Part shown: positions 44,660-55,366 of the stretch, one piece after another
Position numbering within the stretch: position 1 is the stretch's first letter
Layout: every line of letters begins with the position of its first letter
Source of the DNA: Choristoneura fumiferana
Taxonomy: Eukaryota > Arthropoda > Insecta > Lepidoptera > Tortricidae
Assembly (NCBI RefSeq): GCF_025370935.1
Contig: NC_133476.1
Location: 16,376,776 to 16,440,775 of the forward strand
Length of the DNA: 64,000 nt
Reading direction: 5' to 3'
The notes under the pieces: model-generated
The model's database searches: none
Told to the model about the DNA's origin: nothing
The model's input: the letters and a program-made list of their open reading frames with translations, nothing else
Program-made: the position numbers and the translations under genes

Positions 44660-45097
44660 TGGGATATGCATAAGAGTTTCCGCAACCGTATTCAGTTCAA
44701 ACTGCCTCAAGTGTCTACAGTGGAGCCTCAGCGACATTGGACAATAGTAGCGTTTGCATTATGTGAGTGGTGGGATCAGTGACGTCTCGACATAACCGGA
44801 CCATACATGTCTTGTGTGTTGGCACACAGAAGACTCCGTGTGCTTGCACAAAGAGAACAAAACTAAATGTCATTGGGTTCCGGCTCAAGAGGGTAGTTTT
44901 TTTTTATTTTTATACAACTGGTTGTCAATTAGACTTGCTATTTAGAATAACAGGTATAGTAAATGTTCAAATTAAAATAAAGTTGTAGATGGAGTTAAGA
45001 AGCGCGTCTTTACTCATTGACTTCTTTTAACAATAATCATCAAAGCAAAATTATACATAACCACCTTAGAGTTGACAAACCTCCAACATTGTCTTTT
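44660..45097. other. No recognised feature
   Basis: Mixed composition. No coding or repeat signal that I recognise. Confidence 0.45.
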
Positions 45098-45297
45098 CAA
45101 AAGTTCATTATCTCAAAGACGGCTGAACCCAAAATAAAACATAGCTAAGAACCACCAGATGGAAAATTGCTTTCACGTAAAAAAAGCACATTGACATCAG
45201 TCCACCCGTTTGAGAGCTACGATGCCATAGACAGACAGACAGACACATAGACATTGACGTCCAACTTATAACACCCCTTTTTTATATCGGAGGTAAA
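45098..45297 (+). repeat. Dispersed repeat ending TTATAACACCCC
   Basis: AAAAGTTCATTATCTCAAAG, GGCTGAACCCAAAATAAAAC, AGAGCTACGATGCCATAGAC, a CAGACAGACAGA run and AACTTATAACACCCCTTTT correspond to 18430-18645. It runs straight into an inverted RTE tail. Confidence 0.7.
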
Positions 45298-45368
45298 AAA
45301 CATCATCATCATCCTCAGCATTATCATCACTGCTGGGCACAGGCTAGGCAGGCCTCCTCTCAGGATAA
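45298..45368 (-). mobile_element. RTE-type LINE 3' tail, minus strand
   Basis: The plus strand reads CATCATCATCATCCTCAGCA, ATCACTGCTGGGCACAGGC and GGCCTCCTCTCA, the reverse complement of an RTE 3' end (GAGGCC..GTCCAGCAGTG followed by ATG triplets). About 70 bases remain. Confidence 0.65.
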
Positions 45369-46928
45369 GATTAAAAACAACCGCCAACAAAATACGTCGT
45401 TGTCAATCTTCACGTAGTGTACAATTTCGGAGGTTAGAACGGTTATAACGGTTATACTCATTCTACATTTTCCCTCACGCCTTTGTCCACCTCATCTGCG
45501 TCCGCGCCATTCAAAACGACAACGAAAACTTCAGCTCAAGATAAAGCCGGCCACATGCATGCGACACACGTCTACTCTTTACAAATTCTGATGTGAAACC
45601 ATTGAAACGGCGTGCAAGTTTCGCGTGTGCGCCCGGCTGAATGCAGTGATAAGTCGCAACTTGACAATGAGCAAATCGTGAGTTGATTTCGTATTATACG
45701 CTAAAATTCTAGACTCTGGTTTTGGCCAATTCGGTACACGGCTTCTTTGCCCGTTACATTAGCGAGTATTGGTCTCGCATGAACTCGTGACTCTGCCGTT
45801 TATAAATGTGTACTTAATTAGAGGCCAAAATTCTGAATATCCCTATGATTGATGTGGTTAGAACAATAATTTTAGGTATTGGGTATAAACAAGATTTGAC
45901 AATATTTAAAAACAAGTCTATTTGTTTATGTACTATTTATTGTACAAAAAGGTTACAAAAAAGAACTGCTAAGTGCAAAATCATTATCATTCTGCTGGCA
46001 TTAATTTCGAAATAAATACTTAAATTAAAAAGAACAAGAGAAACAACAACTGAATGGCTTTGTTCATATTTTTATATTCATAGACGTCTACCTGCTCACA
46101 TTTTCAAATTGTACTTTAAATTATTTTCTAATAAATTTTATTGCTTTTGTATAAGTATCTAAACTTACTGCTATATTCATTTAAACTGCCAAACGTTCCA
46201 ACAAAGAGCCAAGTCCGCTGAAGCATGAAGACATTTGGACGTTTCCAAACTAATAATCATGACAAAAGTGTCCAATGCCGCTTGTCGTGATAGCATTAGC
46301 GGGATAAAAAGCGTCCGATACACTGCACAGTAAACTATAATGTAACAGTAAGAATGTTCTTACGTTTTCTGCTAATTCTAGAACAGTGGCTTTGTGCAAT
46401 GGCACCCGTTTTAAAATGAATCAGGTCAAATCCTATATACTAACCAAGACATATTGGGATGGGGTTCAGCGTTTGCAACCACCACTTCCCGTGTCTTACA
46501 AAAATCACTGGATAATGTTCATGAACTAAAACAAATGGCTTCTGCGACTACACTCCACACTGCACGTGGTGGTTGAGATTTTTAGTTGAAAGACATCCGG
46601 TACTATTTGATTTTCGTAACACACGGGAAACATCCCATTGATAGTATCTGCCAAAAAAATATTGCAAAATATTAACCAATTTTATTATTTTTTAGATAAT
46701 GATAATTTATATGATTGAACGTCGACAAATTAACAGATACCTAGGTGTTAATACTTCTTACTAGAAATGTTCAGAACCAGGCTTATTCTTTTTCATATTA
46801 GGTCCATTCCTTAGTCGTATATAAGTTCAGATTTTAATTTCTAAATATTGTTTACTTGAGTATTGTAAATCATTACTGACAAAATGTGAATGTAAGGAGG
46901 AGTAATTTAATTTTTTTGTTGAAATCTA
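45369..46928. other. No recognised feature
   Basis: AT-rich with a GC-richer patch near 45470-45800. No supported gene or repeat. Confidence 0.4.
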
Positions 46929-46980
46929 ACAATATATAATACAATACCATACAATGCAATGACTCTTTATTGAACACCAA
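46929..46980 (-). repeat. LINE 3' tail (GTTCAATAAAGAGTCATTG), minus strand
   Basis: On the minus strand it reads GGTGTTCAATAAAGAGTCAT followed by TGCATTGTATGGTATTGTAT. The same AATAAAGAGTCATTGTAT block stands on the plus strand at 54495-54525, so two copies of one LINE family end here. The body may extend to about 47215. Confidence 0.6.
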
Positions 46981-49900
46981 CACATAGTGAGTAGTACAGA
47001 AAGGTATATGTTCCTATAGAGACTTTCCACGGTAAGAAATAGGCACCCTTATCGCTTCAGACCGAATTTGCATTGCGTTACTCCTAAAATCTGCCCACTG
47101 CGGGTTGCCTAGCGGAAACGCCGAGAAGCGGCGACGTCCCATCGCCGGTCAACGTATGGGGGAGCAGCCAAGCGTGCCGGTGAATCATGCAGTTATTCAA
47201 TAAGCCGCTCAAAACAACCCGATACCGTTATGGTAAGAGATTGGAGTTATCCTATAAATCTGGCGGAGATTTTTCAGGACAAAATTTTTCGCTTTATTCT
47301 GAGAATTTTTCTATACGATAAGTCTTTTAGGTGGATTATAGAGACTACATAGCCAAACATTGAAGTTTTTATGTATGTAGGTGATGATAATTGCTTTATT
47401 TTGTTAACTGATAATGAGTGACAAGTGTCTACTTATAACCACGGTCGCTGCAATATGGTCAAAACAATAATATCTGAATGTTTGAAAATAATTAAATTTT
47501 AGCAATATAAAAAAAAGTTTCCGAAAACCAAGCAGCATAATTAAGCGATATCAAAGGATAATGAGCCGAAACAAGAAGAATATCCTCGTTATATCTCTCT
47601 TTGATATAAAAAAATATCATACTGTTTTCTTTTAGCATATTTTTACATTCGACGCAAGTGGTCCTTACAAAAATAACATTTGAAGTGAAATACTTTTCCC
47701 CAGTGAGGCACAGCACGTGCGATCGACGCGGGTTCGACCCCAGCAGACGCACAAATCATGTGACATTCGGCATCGGCACAACTTGCCTTGCCGACAAAAC
47801 AATTAAACTGGGACTTATAAAAAATACGTTTCTTTTACTGAATGAAGACAATAAAATGTATAAGGAAACATCAATATTTTACAGGCAGTGCTTACTCCTG
47901 AATTACCTACCGAATCTCATTCGCTATAGTGTGACCGGTGAGGATGTGCCATCATTTCGTGCTCTGTAAATTGTCCGCGAAAAGAAATTGTTATAACTAC
48001 CTATAACGTGTATCGGCAAAGTTAGATGAAGCTGAACTTCTGCAGGGGATGCGCTCGAATTTGTGAAAACAAAATTCACTGCAGCCCGGTTTTACAACGC
48101 AATAAAATATAGGAATAAAAATTCGCTCGCGAACCAGCAATAAAATAAAATGCTAACCGTTTTTACGGCGCCGACAATATAATGAAATAATCGTAACGGC
48201 CGTCGACGTCACGTCGAATTGCCCGATAAATCTTCCGCGGGTCATATTGTCCGCAGTCCTCTTGGCAACACTTTAATATCGAGAAATATCATCTCGATAA
48301 TCGAAGCGGTACGCACTCGCCGCTCCGGCCGCTACGTATAAATCACTCCCCCGCACTCGCCTGTCGTTTATTTTTTAGACTTTCCATTTCCAAATAAAGT
48401 CCCTGAGCAACGGGCCAGTGCTTCCTCCTTCCGGGGCGGTTTTTATATGATTTGTCGGCTGTCCGCCGTTTCCCTTAATATTGTCAATATTTCAAAAATT
48501 AATTGATATAAATCAGAGAACTTTTCACCGCCGCCGATTTTTATAGCCTCTCTCGGAATTAAATTTGTATTTAATTGTAATCGTATCCATCGATCATAAT
48601 GGGCACTTCCCGTGTTTTATAAATGGAAACTAAATCAATAGACGAGTGGTACGTCCGAGGGGAAACGTGTTAAATTATGTAGGTACACTTAGCGCGTCAA
48701 TCCACGCACTACTTTGAAAAAGTTCCGCCCATAAAACATTAACAAGCACTCAAGAAAATTCCCGGGTGCTGCCCCGTTCGTTAAGTAGTGTCAGCCGGTA
48801 GTTTTTCCCACCTCGAATTGGCGGCTGTCCACTGGAGGCCGGAGGGTCGCTGTCAACGCGATTGGCGAGTCGATATCTCCCAGGAGTGTCGCCCTCGGCC
48901 TCGAAGCCTCTCGAGCACGAAGATCATTGCAAAGCCCTCAATTAATGACAAACAATGGCAGGCCCTCACGCGCCCAATTTTCAGTTGTCGCTCTCATTTT
49001 GCGCGGTGACAGTTGGCGCGGGTCAGCCTCTCACGCGACACTTATTCCCAAAGCTGTTGATTTACATTTACCGCCCAAATAACTTGCAAAATACAGGATG
49101 TTTTGCTACAGCAACCGTTACGAAACATGAAATTTAAGTGCATAGTTAGGTGTAGCCATTATACCGAGGAAAAGCGCCAATACACATACATATTACCGGA
49201 AGTCTAAAACTAGCTTTAATTTGATTTTGCCGAATGTAACATTGTTCCGCAACTTTCAACTAATACAGTTTTAATTTTGAAACTCCAACAGTTGAACATT
49301 AAAATCGTCGCTAAGAAGCGTCATGTTAGTCCTGGAGCGTAGTTGTCCGTTTTGGTGAGGCCAGATACACGAGTCTCGAGCCGCGCGCTCGCTCGCTATC
49401 GATCCGGCCCGCGCGGGTCGCGGGGAGCACAAATTTGGGAAAACTTTGAAAGTTTCGCGTCTAATTCAGGAGCACGCACACAACCTCGCAATCAGCCCAA
49501 CTGTCGCACACAGCCGTCCCCACAGCCTTGTAATTCTTGCTCAGCTTGATGCCTTACAATTTCAATATATCACGTGTCGAGTTCGGTTGAATTGTGACAA
49601 TAAAATTAGCCAAACTAATTCGCAGAATGATTTAGAGTAGGTACGATATTCTGAGTAGAAAGACTACGTTGTCAAAGGTAGAGTTACTTTGATACGCACG
49701 AGTCGGCGGCAGATCAAAGCTGGTGTCATTATCCATTGTGGCGTAAGTGCTTTTGAAAAGAAAACAATTAAGAAGATGAGACGTAGGGTGACCACGGCGT
49801 GTCCAGGCGACAATAGCCCGGAGACGGCCACTTCCTGTGCGATCAAAGGGATACTTTTTCAGTTTGTTTAATGACTAACTGAATGGTTGCCATTTGTCCA

Positions 49901-51000
49901 GTTTCAGCGGAGAACAATGCCTAAGTAAGTCTTGTAACACAATGAGAACTATTAATATATATTGACGATTGTTTATTTAGATTTGATTCCTTAAACGTCT
50001 ACTATGTCATTAAATCAATCAGTGATAGCAAAGATATTATCAAATATTTGTGTTATCTCTATCATAAGAGTTTTATTCCATTGCCCAAGCAGAAAAGTTT
50101 TCCTATACCGCATTCCTATACGCTCTTATTCAATTCGCGTTTGTGTCAACATTTTGTTCATTTCAAACCGTCTATGTATTTTTCATTTCTCTTTAATTTA
50201 TCGCGAGCATAATTTTTAAACATCCTTTGTCGTCACCCGCCGTTAGTAAACAGGCTGTTTGGTTGAATAAAGGAATTCCATTCAAAGCGAGGCTTTTGCG
50301 GGAACAAAAAAATTGGAACGCTAAATAAAAACAAAACCGCTTTGAAAGCGCAATTAGTATGATTTAATGGCCATTTAATTATACTATAATTAATGTGATA
50401 TTTTTGGAGCTCTTTTTTGTCGTTTAAAGGGTCATTGAGGTGACGAAGCTACTTTTGGTAGACAATAAAAAATAATAGAATTTAAGGCAAGAGTTCTTTT
50501 TCTCTATTGATTTCAGAATCATTATTTTTATAGAACATAAGTGGTTTTTCTGATTAAAAATTTGTTGATGAAGATAGTACTTAGTTCTTGTACCAACTAA
50601 TTTAAACAATATGCTACTTAACTGCCTCGCGCGATTTCCAGCATAATTGGGAATATATCACTGACAATCTCGCAGTCGTCGCCCTCAAACTCTATAGTAA
50701 TTAACACTCAACCATTAGTGTAATGAAATCTCTTTTCGTGTGTTTGTATTATGATAAACGGGAGATACCAGTTATTACGAGTAATGAAGACAACCTGCTG
50801 TTAATTTGATTTTGTAAAGAAATTGTTTCATATTTATGATTGCATTGTAATTAAGTGAGTGGAAAACTTTATAATTATCGTTTTAGTTAATTTGTAGCTA
50901 GTGAGTACGTAAGTTACAGCCATTGGAAAAAAAAGTTGGTAGTGTGAGGGCTATAAAAATTGTATCTAGGTCTATCACTCCTATAAATAAATTTATAATT
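46981..51000. other. Repeat-poor stretch with GC-rich islands (48000-48560 and 48690-49060)
   Basis: No gene is supported and no repeat is recognised over 4 kb. Two GC-richer islands and another near 49340-49510 alternate with AT-rich DNA. A tRNA-like B box at about 47729 (GGTTCGACCCC) lacks the rest of a tRNA. The islands may be regulatory, but that is inference from composition. Confidence 0.35.
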
Positions 51001-51055
51001 GTCATGGGACACTACACACCAATATCTAGTCCCAAACTTAGCAAACCTTGTAATA

Positions 51056-51192
51056 CAGTCACAAGCATTCATATCTGCCATAGCGGATCGTGCAAAAATA
51101 TCTGAGACGGCCTTCCGGCACTAGAAAAATAGGTAGAGTCATATCAGATATTTATGCACGCTTGTTGTGTCAGATATTGGTGCTGGTGACTG
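51056..51192. mobile_element. Palindromic Tc1/mariner-type MITE, nested in the SINE
   Basis: CAGTCACAAGCA starts it and TGCTGGTGACTG ends it. The left flank is TA; the right flank TG is probably a changed TA. The interior blocks GTGCAAAAATATCTGAGAC, CAGATATTTATGCACGC and GTGTCAGATATTGG match 3765-3893. It must be younger than the SINE. Confidence 0.85.
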
Positions 51193-51294
51193 TGCTATGG
51201 ATACTAGGCAACGAATAAACATTCTTATATAGATGAATACATACGTAAATACATATTAAACATCCAAGATCCGAGAACAAACATTCGTATTCAT

Positions 51295-51427
51295 CCCACC
51301 CTATTTACGTCCAACTCCTGGCCACAGGACTCTTCTCAGAATGAGACCAGTATTATAATTGCGGTATTTGTGTGAATGAAATAAATTGGTGAGTGATAAT
51401 CCTAACCTAATTTAATAATTGTGGTAT
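51295..51427 (-). mobile_element. Second insertion in the SINE, with 7-bp target duplication
   Basis: TATTCAT stands at 51288-51294 and again at 51428-51434, on either side of 133 foreign bases. The insert starts CCCACCCTATTTACGTCCAA, CTCCTGGCCACAGGACTC, TTCTCAGAATGAGA, which resembles inverted RTE-tail sequence as at 45298. It is probably a short LINE-derived or SINE insertion. The class is uncertain. Confidence 0.6.
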
Positions 51428-51517
51428 TATTCATACAAATATCTGCCCCGGCCGGGAATTGAACCCGGGACCTCAAGCTTCGTAGTCAGGTTCTCTAACC
51501 ACTTGGCGATCCGGTCG

Positions 51518-52170
51518 AATAAGATTATGGATGATTGTTATAAGTAGTAACGTTTATGATGTATTCGCATTTTTCTTTCCAATAATTTTTGCAGCCTTAA
51601 TATTTCAAGACGCGGTGACATAGGTAACTATAACTTTAATATTTTTACTATTTTCAATTTCAATATATTTGTTTATTCGTATGGCTTATCATTAAATACA
51701 ACCGTTCAAATTCAATTAAAATTAATTTCACACTTGTGATCTAAGCCAATTCTAATTTTAAAGATGCCAGTTTATTAGGCGGTGGCTGAACGAATTAACG
51801 GGAATTAGGGAAATCTTGTACCAGGGGGGCAGAACTAATAGCGGACGCTTAATTAAACGGCACCGGATTGAAGCAGATGGCATTGCAAAAATTAAGAAGT
51901 CGCGCTGCAGAACTTTCAACCATTCTGAATTGGCAATATTTTCGAATACCTATACCCTATATAAGTAAGTAGAATAACATATGTTTCTTTACAATTTTAT
52001 TTTCCGAAATCGATGCACATGATTTTTTTTAATCAGCGTGACAGTCTTTGAAAGAGCATTTCTAGACTTCAGATTGGTTCGGGTAAGAAGAGGAAATATT
52101 AATAACCAATTCGGCACAACGGTTTTAGGCATCGAAAAAAGTGCATATCTTAAATGTTGATGATTATGAT
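51518..52170. other. No recognised feature
   Basis: AT-rich sequence without a supported gene or repeat. Confidence 0.45.
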
Positions 52171-52270
52171 TCCTACATAAGACATGGGATAGTTTTTATC
52201 CCGGAAATATATATAGTTCTAGTGAGCGCATGTTAAATGAATTCTTCGCAGACGAAGTTGGCAAGCAACA
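52171..52270 (+). mobile_element. Helitron, internally deleted
   Basis: TCCTACATAAGACATGGGAT, AGTTTTTATCCCGGAAATAT, AATTCTTCGCAGACGAAGTT and GGCAAGCAACAACTA keep the two ends of the common lepidopteran Helitron but lack most of the middle. The terminal CTAG is decayed. Confidence 0.6.
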
Positions 52271-52657
52271 ACTATTTAGTTTATAAATATACTTATCATT
52301 AAGAATATCTTTATAATATACTATGAGTTGGATAACGGATTTAATATACCAAAGATTCAACCAGACAACTTTTTCATGTCTACATAACAGCTGATCAAAA
52401 TTCATAAGCAACGTGAAATTAAAAAGTATAACTTCGTTGCATTCTTAAGGTTTCGTTGAAGGGTCTCATGACTCAAGTTTAAATTCAAAACAACCCAACC
52501 TAATGTAGTCTTGTTGACAAAAACACATTTTTAAATGGTACCTAAGGGCAAGGTCGGGTATTTTTTTTTATAAAAGTAAGAAAGCTAAGAAACTTTATTC
52601 GGAATGGTTGGTCTTGAAAACTTCGGTCTATTTTAACAAAAATGCGAATTAGATTTT
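52271..52657. other. No recognised feature
   Basis: AT-rich. It separates two Helitron copies in opposite orientation. Confidence 0.45.
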
Positions 52658-52846
52658 GCTGTTGCCCGCGACTTCGCCTACAAACAATTCATTTATGGCG
52701 CATAAAAACTATCCTATGTGCTTTTCAGGGTCTCAAACTACCTCAATTCCAAATTTCATCACGACCGGTTGTGCACTCATAATGCATTCACATGTCGGTC
52801 GATACAAACAAACATATTCGCATTTCATTTATATGATTAGTGAGGA
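52658..52846 (-). mobile_element. Helitron, minus strand
   Basis: The plus strand starts GCTGTTGCCCGCGACTTCGC (inverted 3' end), has AAAAACTATCCTATGTGCTT and CTCAAACTACCTCAATTCCA in the middle, and ends TATATGATTAGTGAGGA before T. The minus-strand start is therefore A|TCCTCACTAAT. Confidence 0.7.
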
Positions 52847-53410
52847 TAAAAAAAACAATATCAGAATTTTTCTATCCTATGTTACGGCTTTTCTGTATTC
52901 TTTAGTTCCTTTGTTAGTAAGCATTGATAGACGTGTGTACTTTGAAACAGTTATTATACGAGTATGAATTCAAAGAAGCGTATAAATAAACGTATCCAAT
53001 AACATCCATGAACTACATGCTCTATCAACTAAATATCGTGTATGTTTGTAAAGAGCGGTGGCAACAAATAAAGCTGTTAGCCGGCCATCGGCATGCGCGG
53101 CACGCGATACAGAGAACAGAGAGTGAAGTGGAGACGACGACGTTTTTTTTTACTCACATATTTTGACTTAACTTCGCACAAAAATCAGCAGCGACAAAAT
53201 TCATGTCTCAAATCTTAGCGCATGAAATTATTGAAATTTTATCCTGATTATTAATATTAAGATACTTATTGAATATTGGGATAAAAATTAGTCTGTGTTG
53301 TGCCAAATGTATAGTTATCCGTTCAACCGTTGTAACGTCAAGGAATAATAAACACACATCGGAATTCACATACGCATGCACATACATACTTACGAATTTG
53401 GTATGTATAG
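52847..53410. other. No recognised feature
   Basis: AT-rich. No supported gene or repeat. Confidence 0.45.
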
Positions 53411-53516
53411 AATATTAACTACTTAGATTAAACTTAGAACCAAAATGAACCAAGAAAATGTTCTTGGTTCATTTTGGTTGTAAAATGTTCTAAGTTTAAT
53501 CTAAGTAGTTAATATT
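53411..53516. repeat. 106-nt near-perfect hairpin
   Basis: The outer arms 53411-53440 and 53487-53516 are perfect 30-bp inverted copies (AATATTAACTACTTAGATTA..). An inner stem pairs AACCAAAATGAACCAAGAA (53438-53456) with 53461-53479 across a 4-nt loop. The only break is a ~10-nt bulge on the right arm. The length is in the pre-miRNA to hairpin-RNA range, but pairing this complete is more typical of a MITE or hairpin siRNA precursor. Confidence 0.85.
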
Positions 53517-54307
53517 TTTTGAAACGGACACTATGTGGTTGTTGAATGATCTATTTCACAAGATAGAATATTTAAGTTGTATTTTGGTATTTGAATATTT
53601 AAAAGAACGAACGACTAGGTTAGTAAGTTATATTAATTTTAGCTTAACTTATATTCAAAAGATTTTTTTTCAACTTTAGGGAAATGATGAGAAAATGTGT
53701 ATTTTTTATAATATTCCCTCTCCTTACCTTTCCCTCATCTCATGCTCTCCGAGTCCACCTCGCAGAGAAGTAGCAAAGTAATAAGAAAAGGTAGGAGTGC
53801 CCCATTGAATGATAACTCCGGTCCTTTGTCTCGCGCCTCTTGACGAATCGAATTAAAAGGCTTATTGTGTCTACGTGACAGCTCAGCGGCCCGACCCTCG
53901 CCGTTTGAGACGTTTTTGTTTCAACCAAACTAAAATATTACAGGCCATTCACTAGATCTCGGCTCTGAGGGGTAACGGTTCGCTACTCGAATTTGTACTC
54001 AATTTTTAACCGTCCCGTTAATTAAGAGCTCCTCTTTATTAGCAAGACTCTTAATGCGTTAATTGTCGAAATGCAATCTCAGAAGCGGGACTTTTTAATC
54101 ATTCAAATGCGTCATATTTTAATTTGGAGGAAAGTTTCGAGTTTAAGTGACAGGGATTGTAAGCTGGCTAATGGAATTTGTTGATATTTTGCGTGATACA
54201 TTTTAAATGTATTGTTTTGTGACGCGATTTTACATTTTAATTCGTAACGGTTCGAAATGCCTGAAGGTGAAAGACGTGTTTTAACTTAAGTACTTCTTTT
54301 GTTTCAG
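53517..54307. other. No recognised gene; GC-richer patch at 53730-54080
   Basis: Repeat-poor sequence leading to the candidate exon. The last 22 bases (TTAAGTACTTCTTTTGTTTCAG) form a good polypyrimidine tract and acceptor. Confidence 0.4.
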
Positions 54308-54347
54308 GCTTCGCTTCGGCATCGGCTGCCCTCGCCATCCGACCAAG
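54308..54347 (+). other. Candidate 40-nt internal exon
   Basis: A CT-rich tract ending TTTTGTTTCAG (AG at 54306-54307) is followed by 40 GC-rich bases and then CAAG|GTAAGAG, a near-consensus splice donor (GT at 54348-54349). All three plus frames are open through the 40 bases (readings ASLRHRLPSPSDQ, LRFGIGCPRHPTK, FASASAALAIRPR). None is a domain that I recognise. Its GC contrast with the flanks supports an exon. It could be a coding micro-exon, a 5' UTR exon of a gene extending beyond the window, or chance. Confidence 0.4.
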
Positions 54348-54398
54348 GTAAGAGTAATAAGAGTTTACTATTTATCCAAAATAAAGGCCCTATTTTTA

Positions 54399-54525
54399 CC
54401 CGACTGCAAGGAGTGGTATTGTTACACTAAGCCACTTATAATTTGGATTTTTTTCTCTATGTATTTCTGTTTTCTATACTGCTTACTATATTATTATGGT
54501 GTTCAATAAAGAGTCATTGTATGAT
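54399..54525 (+). repeat. Dispersed repeat fragment and LINE 3' tail
   Basis: CCCGACTGCAAGGAGTGGTA at 54399 matches 34517 with one change. GTGTTCAATAAAGAGTCATT (54495-54525) matches the inverted tail at 46929. The two may belong to one element. Confidence 0.5.
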
Positions 54526-55307
54526 ACAGCTGATGGTAAGAGATCACCATCCATAGACGCTTACAGCACTATTGAAACTGCTGGTGTGTTTATTGGCCTT
54601 GCAAAAAATGGTACGGTCAAGGACTTTAATTTCTGAGCCACCACGGAACCTTTTCAAAGGAAAAGTCATTACGATTTTGCTTGTTAGTTAATGCGATGTC
54701 ACTATGACGTTTACTGTGAAATGTTTCCATTACGGGTCAAAGATTAAAGTCCTTGACAGTACCTATACTTTTAAAAGCACCCATGTCGTAGCATGTTGGA
54801 AAACCCCATCCGCTAGTCCACTGCTAATTTAGCATTTTTTTCACAACCTAAAAAACCACTTCCCTTGTAAGACATCTTAATTATTCAATACATCCCACGA
54901 CGCCGACCAAAAAGGCAACTCATAAAAATATACTAAAACGTACACGCACATTAATGAGGGCGGTGCAATATTTATACACAGCCACCCTAATTGCTAGGGT
55001 GGAGAGTGGAAAAAATGGGCAATTTCACGTAATGTAATATGTATATTTAAGGTGAAATTCCCAAAGCCAGCGGTGGAACTGTCGTGGCTGTACTTATTAC
55101 ACGGAACCACTTCAAACGTCTTTCTGCTGCGCTGATGAACGCACCGCGCGAGAGGATACTCTACTTGCATACAAATTACTAAGGTCAACGCACGAGTGCT
55201 CATCACTATCCCAATACTTGGCATCTTTAATCTTATGTCATTAGCAATAGAGATGACAGCAGGATGTCGTCTATTGGGCATTAGCTTGTCAAGCACTTTA
55301 ACTATAT
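54526..55307. other. No recognised feature
   Basis: Mixed composition. TGGTAAGAGATCACCATCC near 54535 resembles a decayed inverted LINE tail. No gene is supported. Confidence 0.4.
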
Positions 55308-55366
55308 TGACGACTGGATAGCCAAGTGGGTAGAGAACCTTGCTATGAAGCTTGAGGTCCCGATGT
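55308..55366 (+). mobile_element. tRNA-derived SINE (family 2) head fragment
   Basis: GACGACTGGATAGCCAAGTG, GGTAGAGAACCTTGCTATGA and AGCTTGAGGTCCCGATG match the tRNA-like head of the SINEs at 31678 and 51001. The B box is decayed and the body beyond about 55430 is unrecognisable. Confidence 0.65.

Larger units (their letters stand above)
51001..51517 (-). mobile_element. tRNA-derived SINE (family 2) broken by two insertions
   Basis: The minus strand starts CGACCGGATCGCCAAGTGGT, TAGAGAACCTGACTACGAAG, GAGGTCCCGGGTTCAATTCC and ends GTCCCATGAC, as in 31678-31923. The SINE is in three pieces on the plus strand: 51001-51053, 51195-51294 and 51435-51517. A Tc1/mariner-type MITE and a second element separate them. 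With both removed the pieces are contiguous and in the right order. Confidence 0.88.

Noticed and set aside
47700..47760. tRNA-like B box (GGTTCGACCCC)
   Set aside because: No matching acceptor, D or anticodon stems are found around it.
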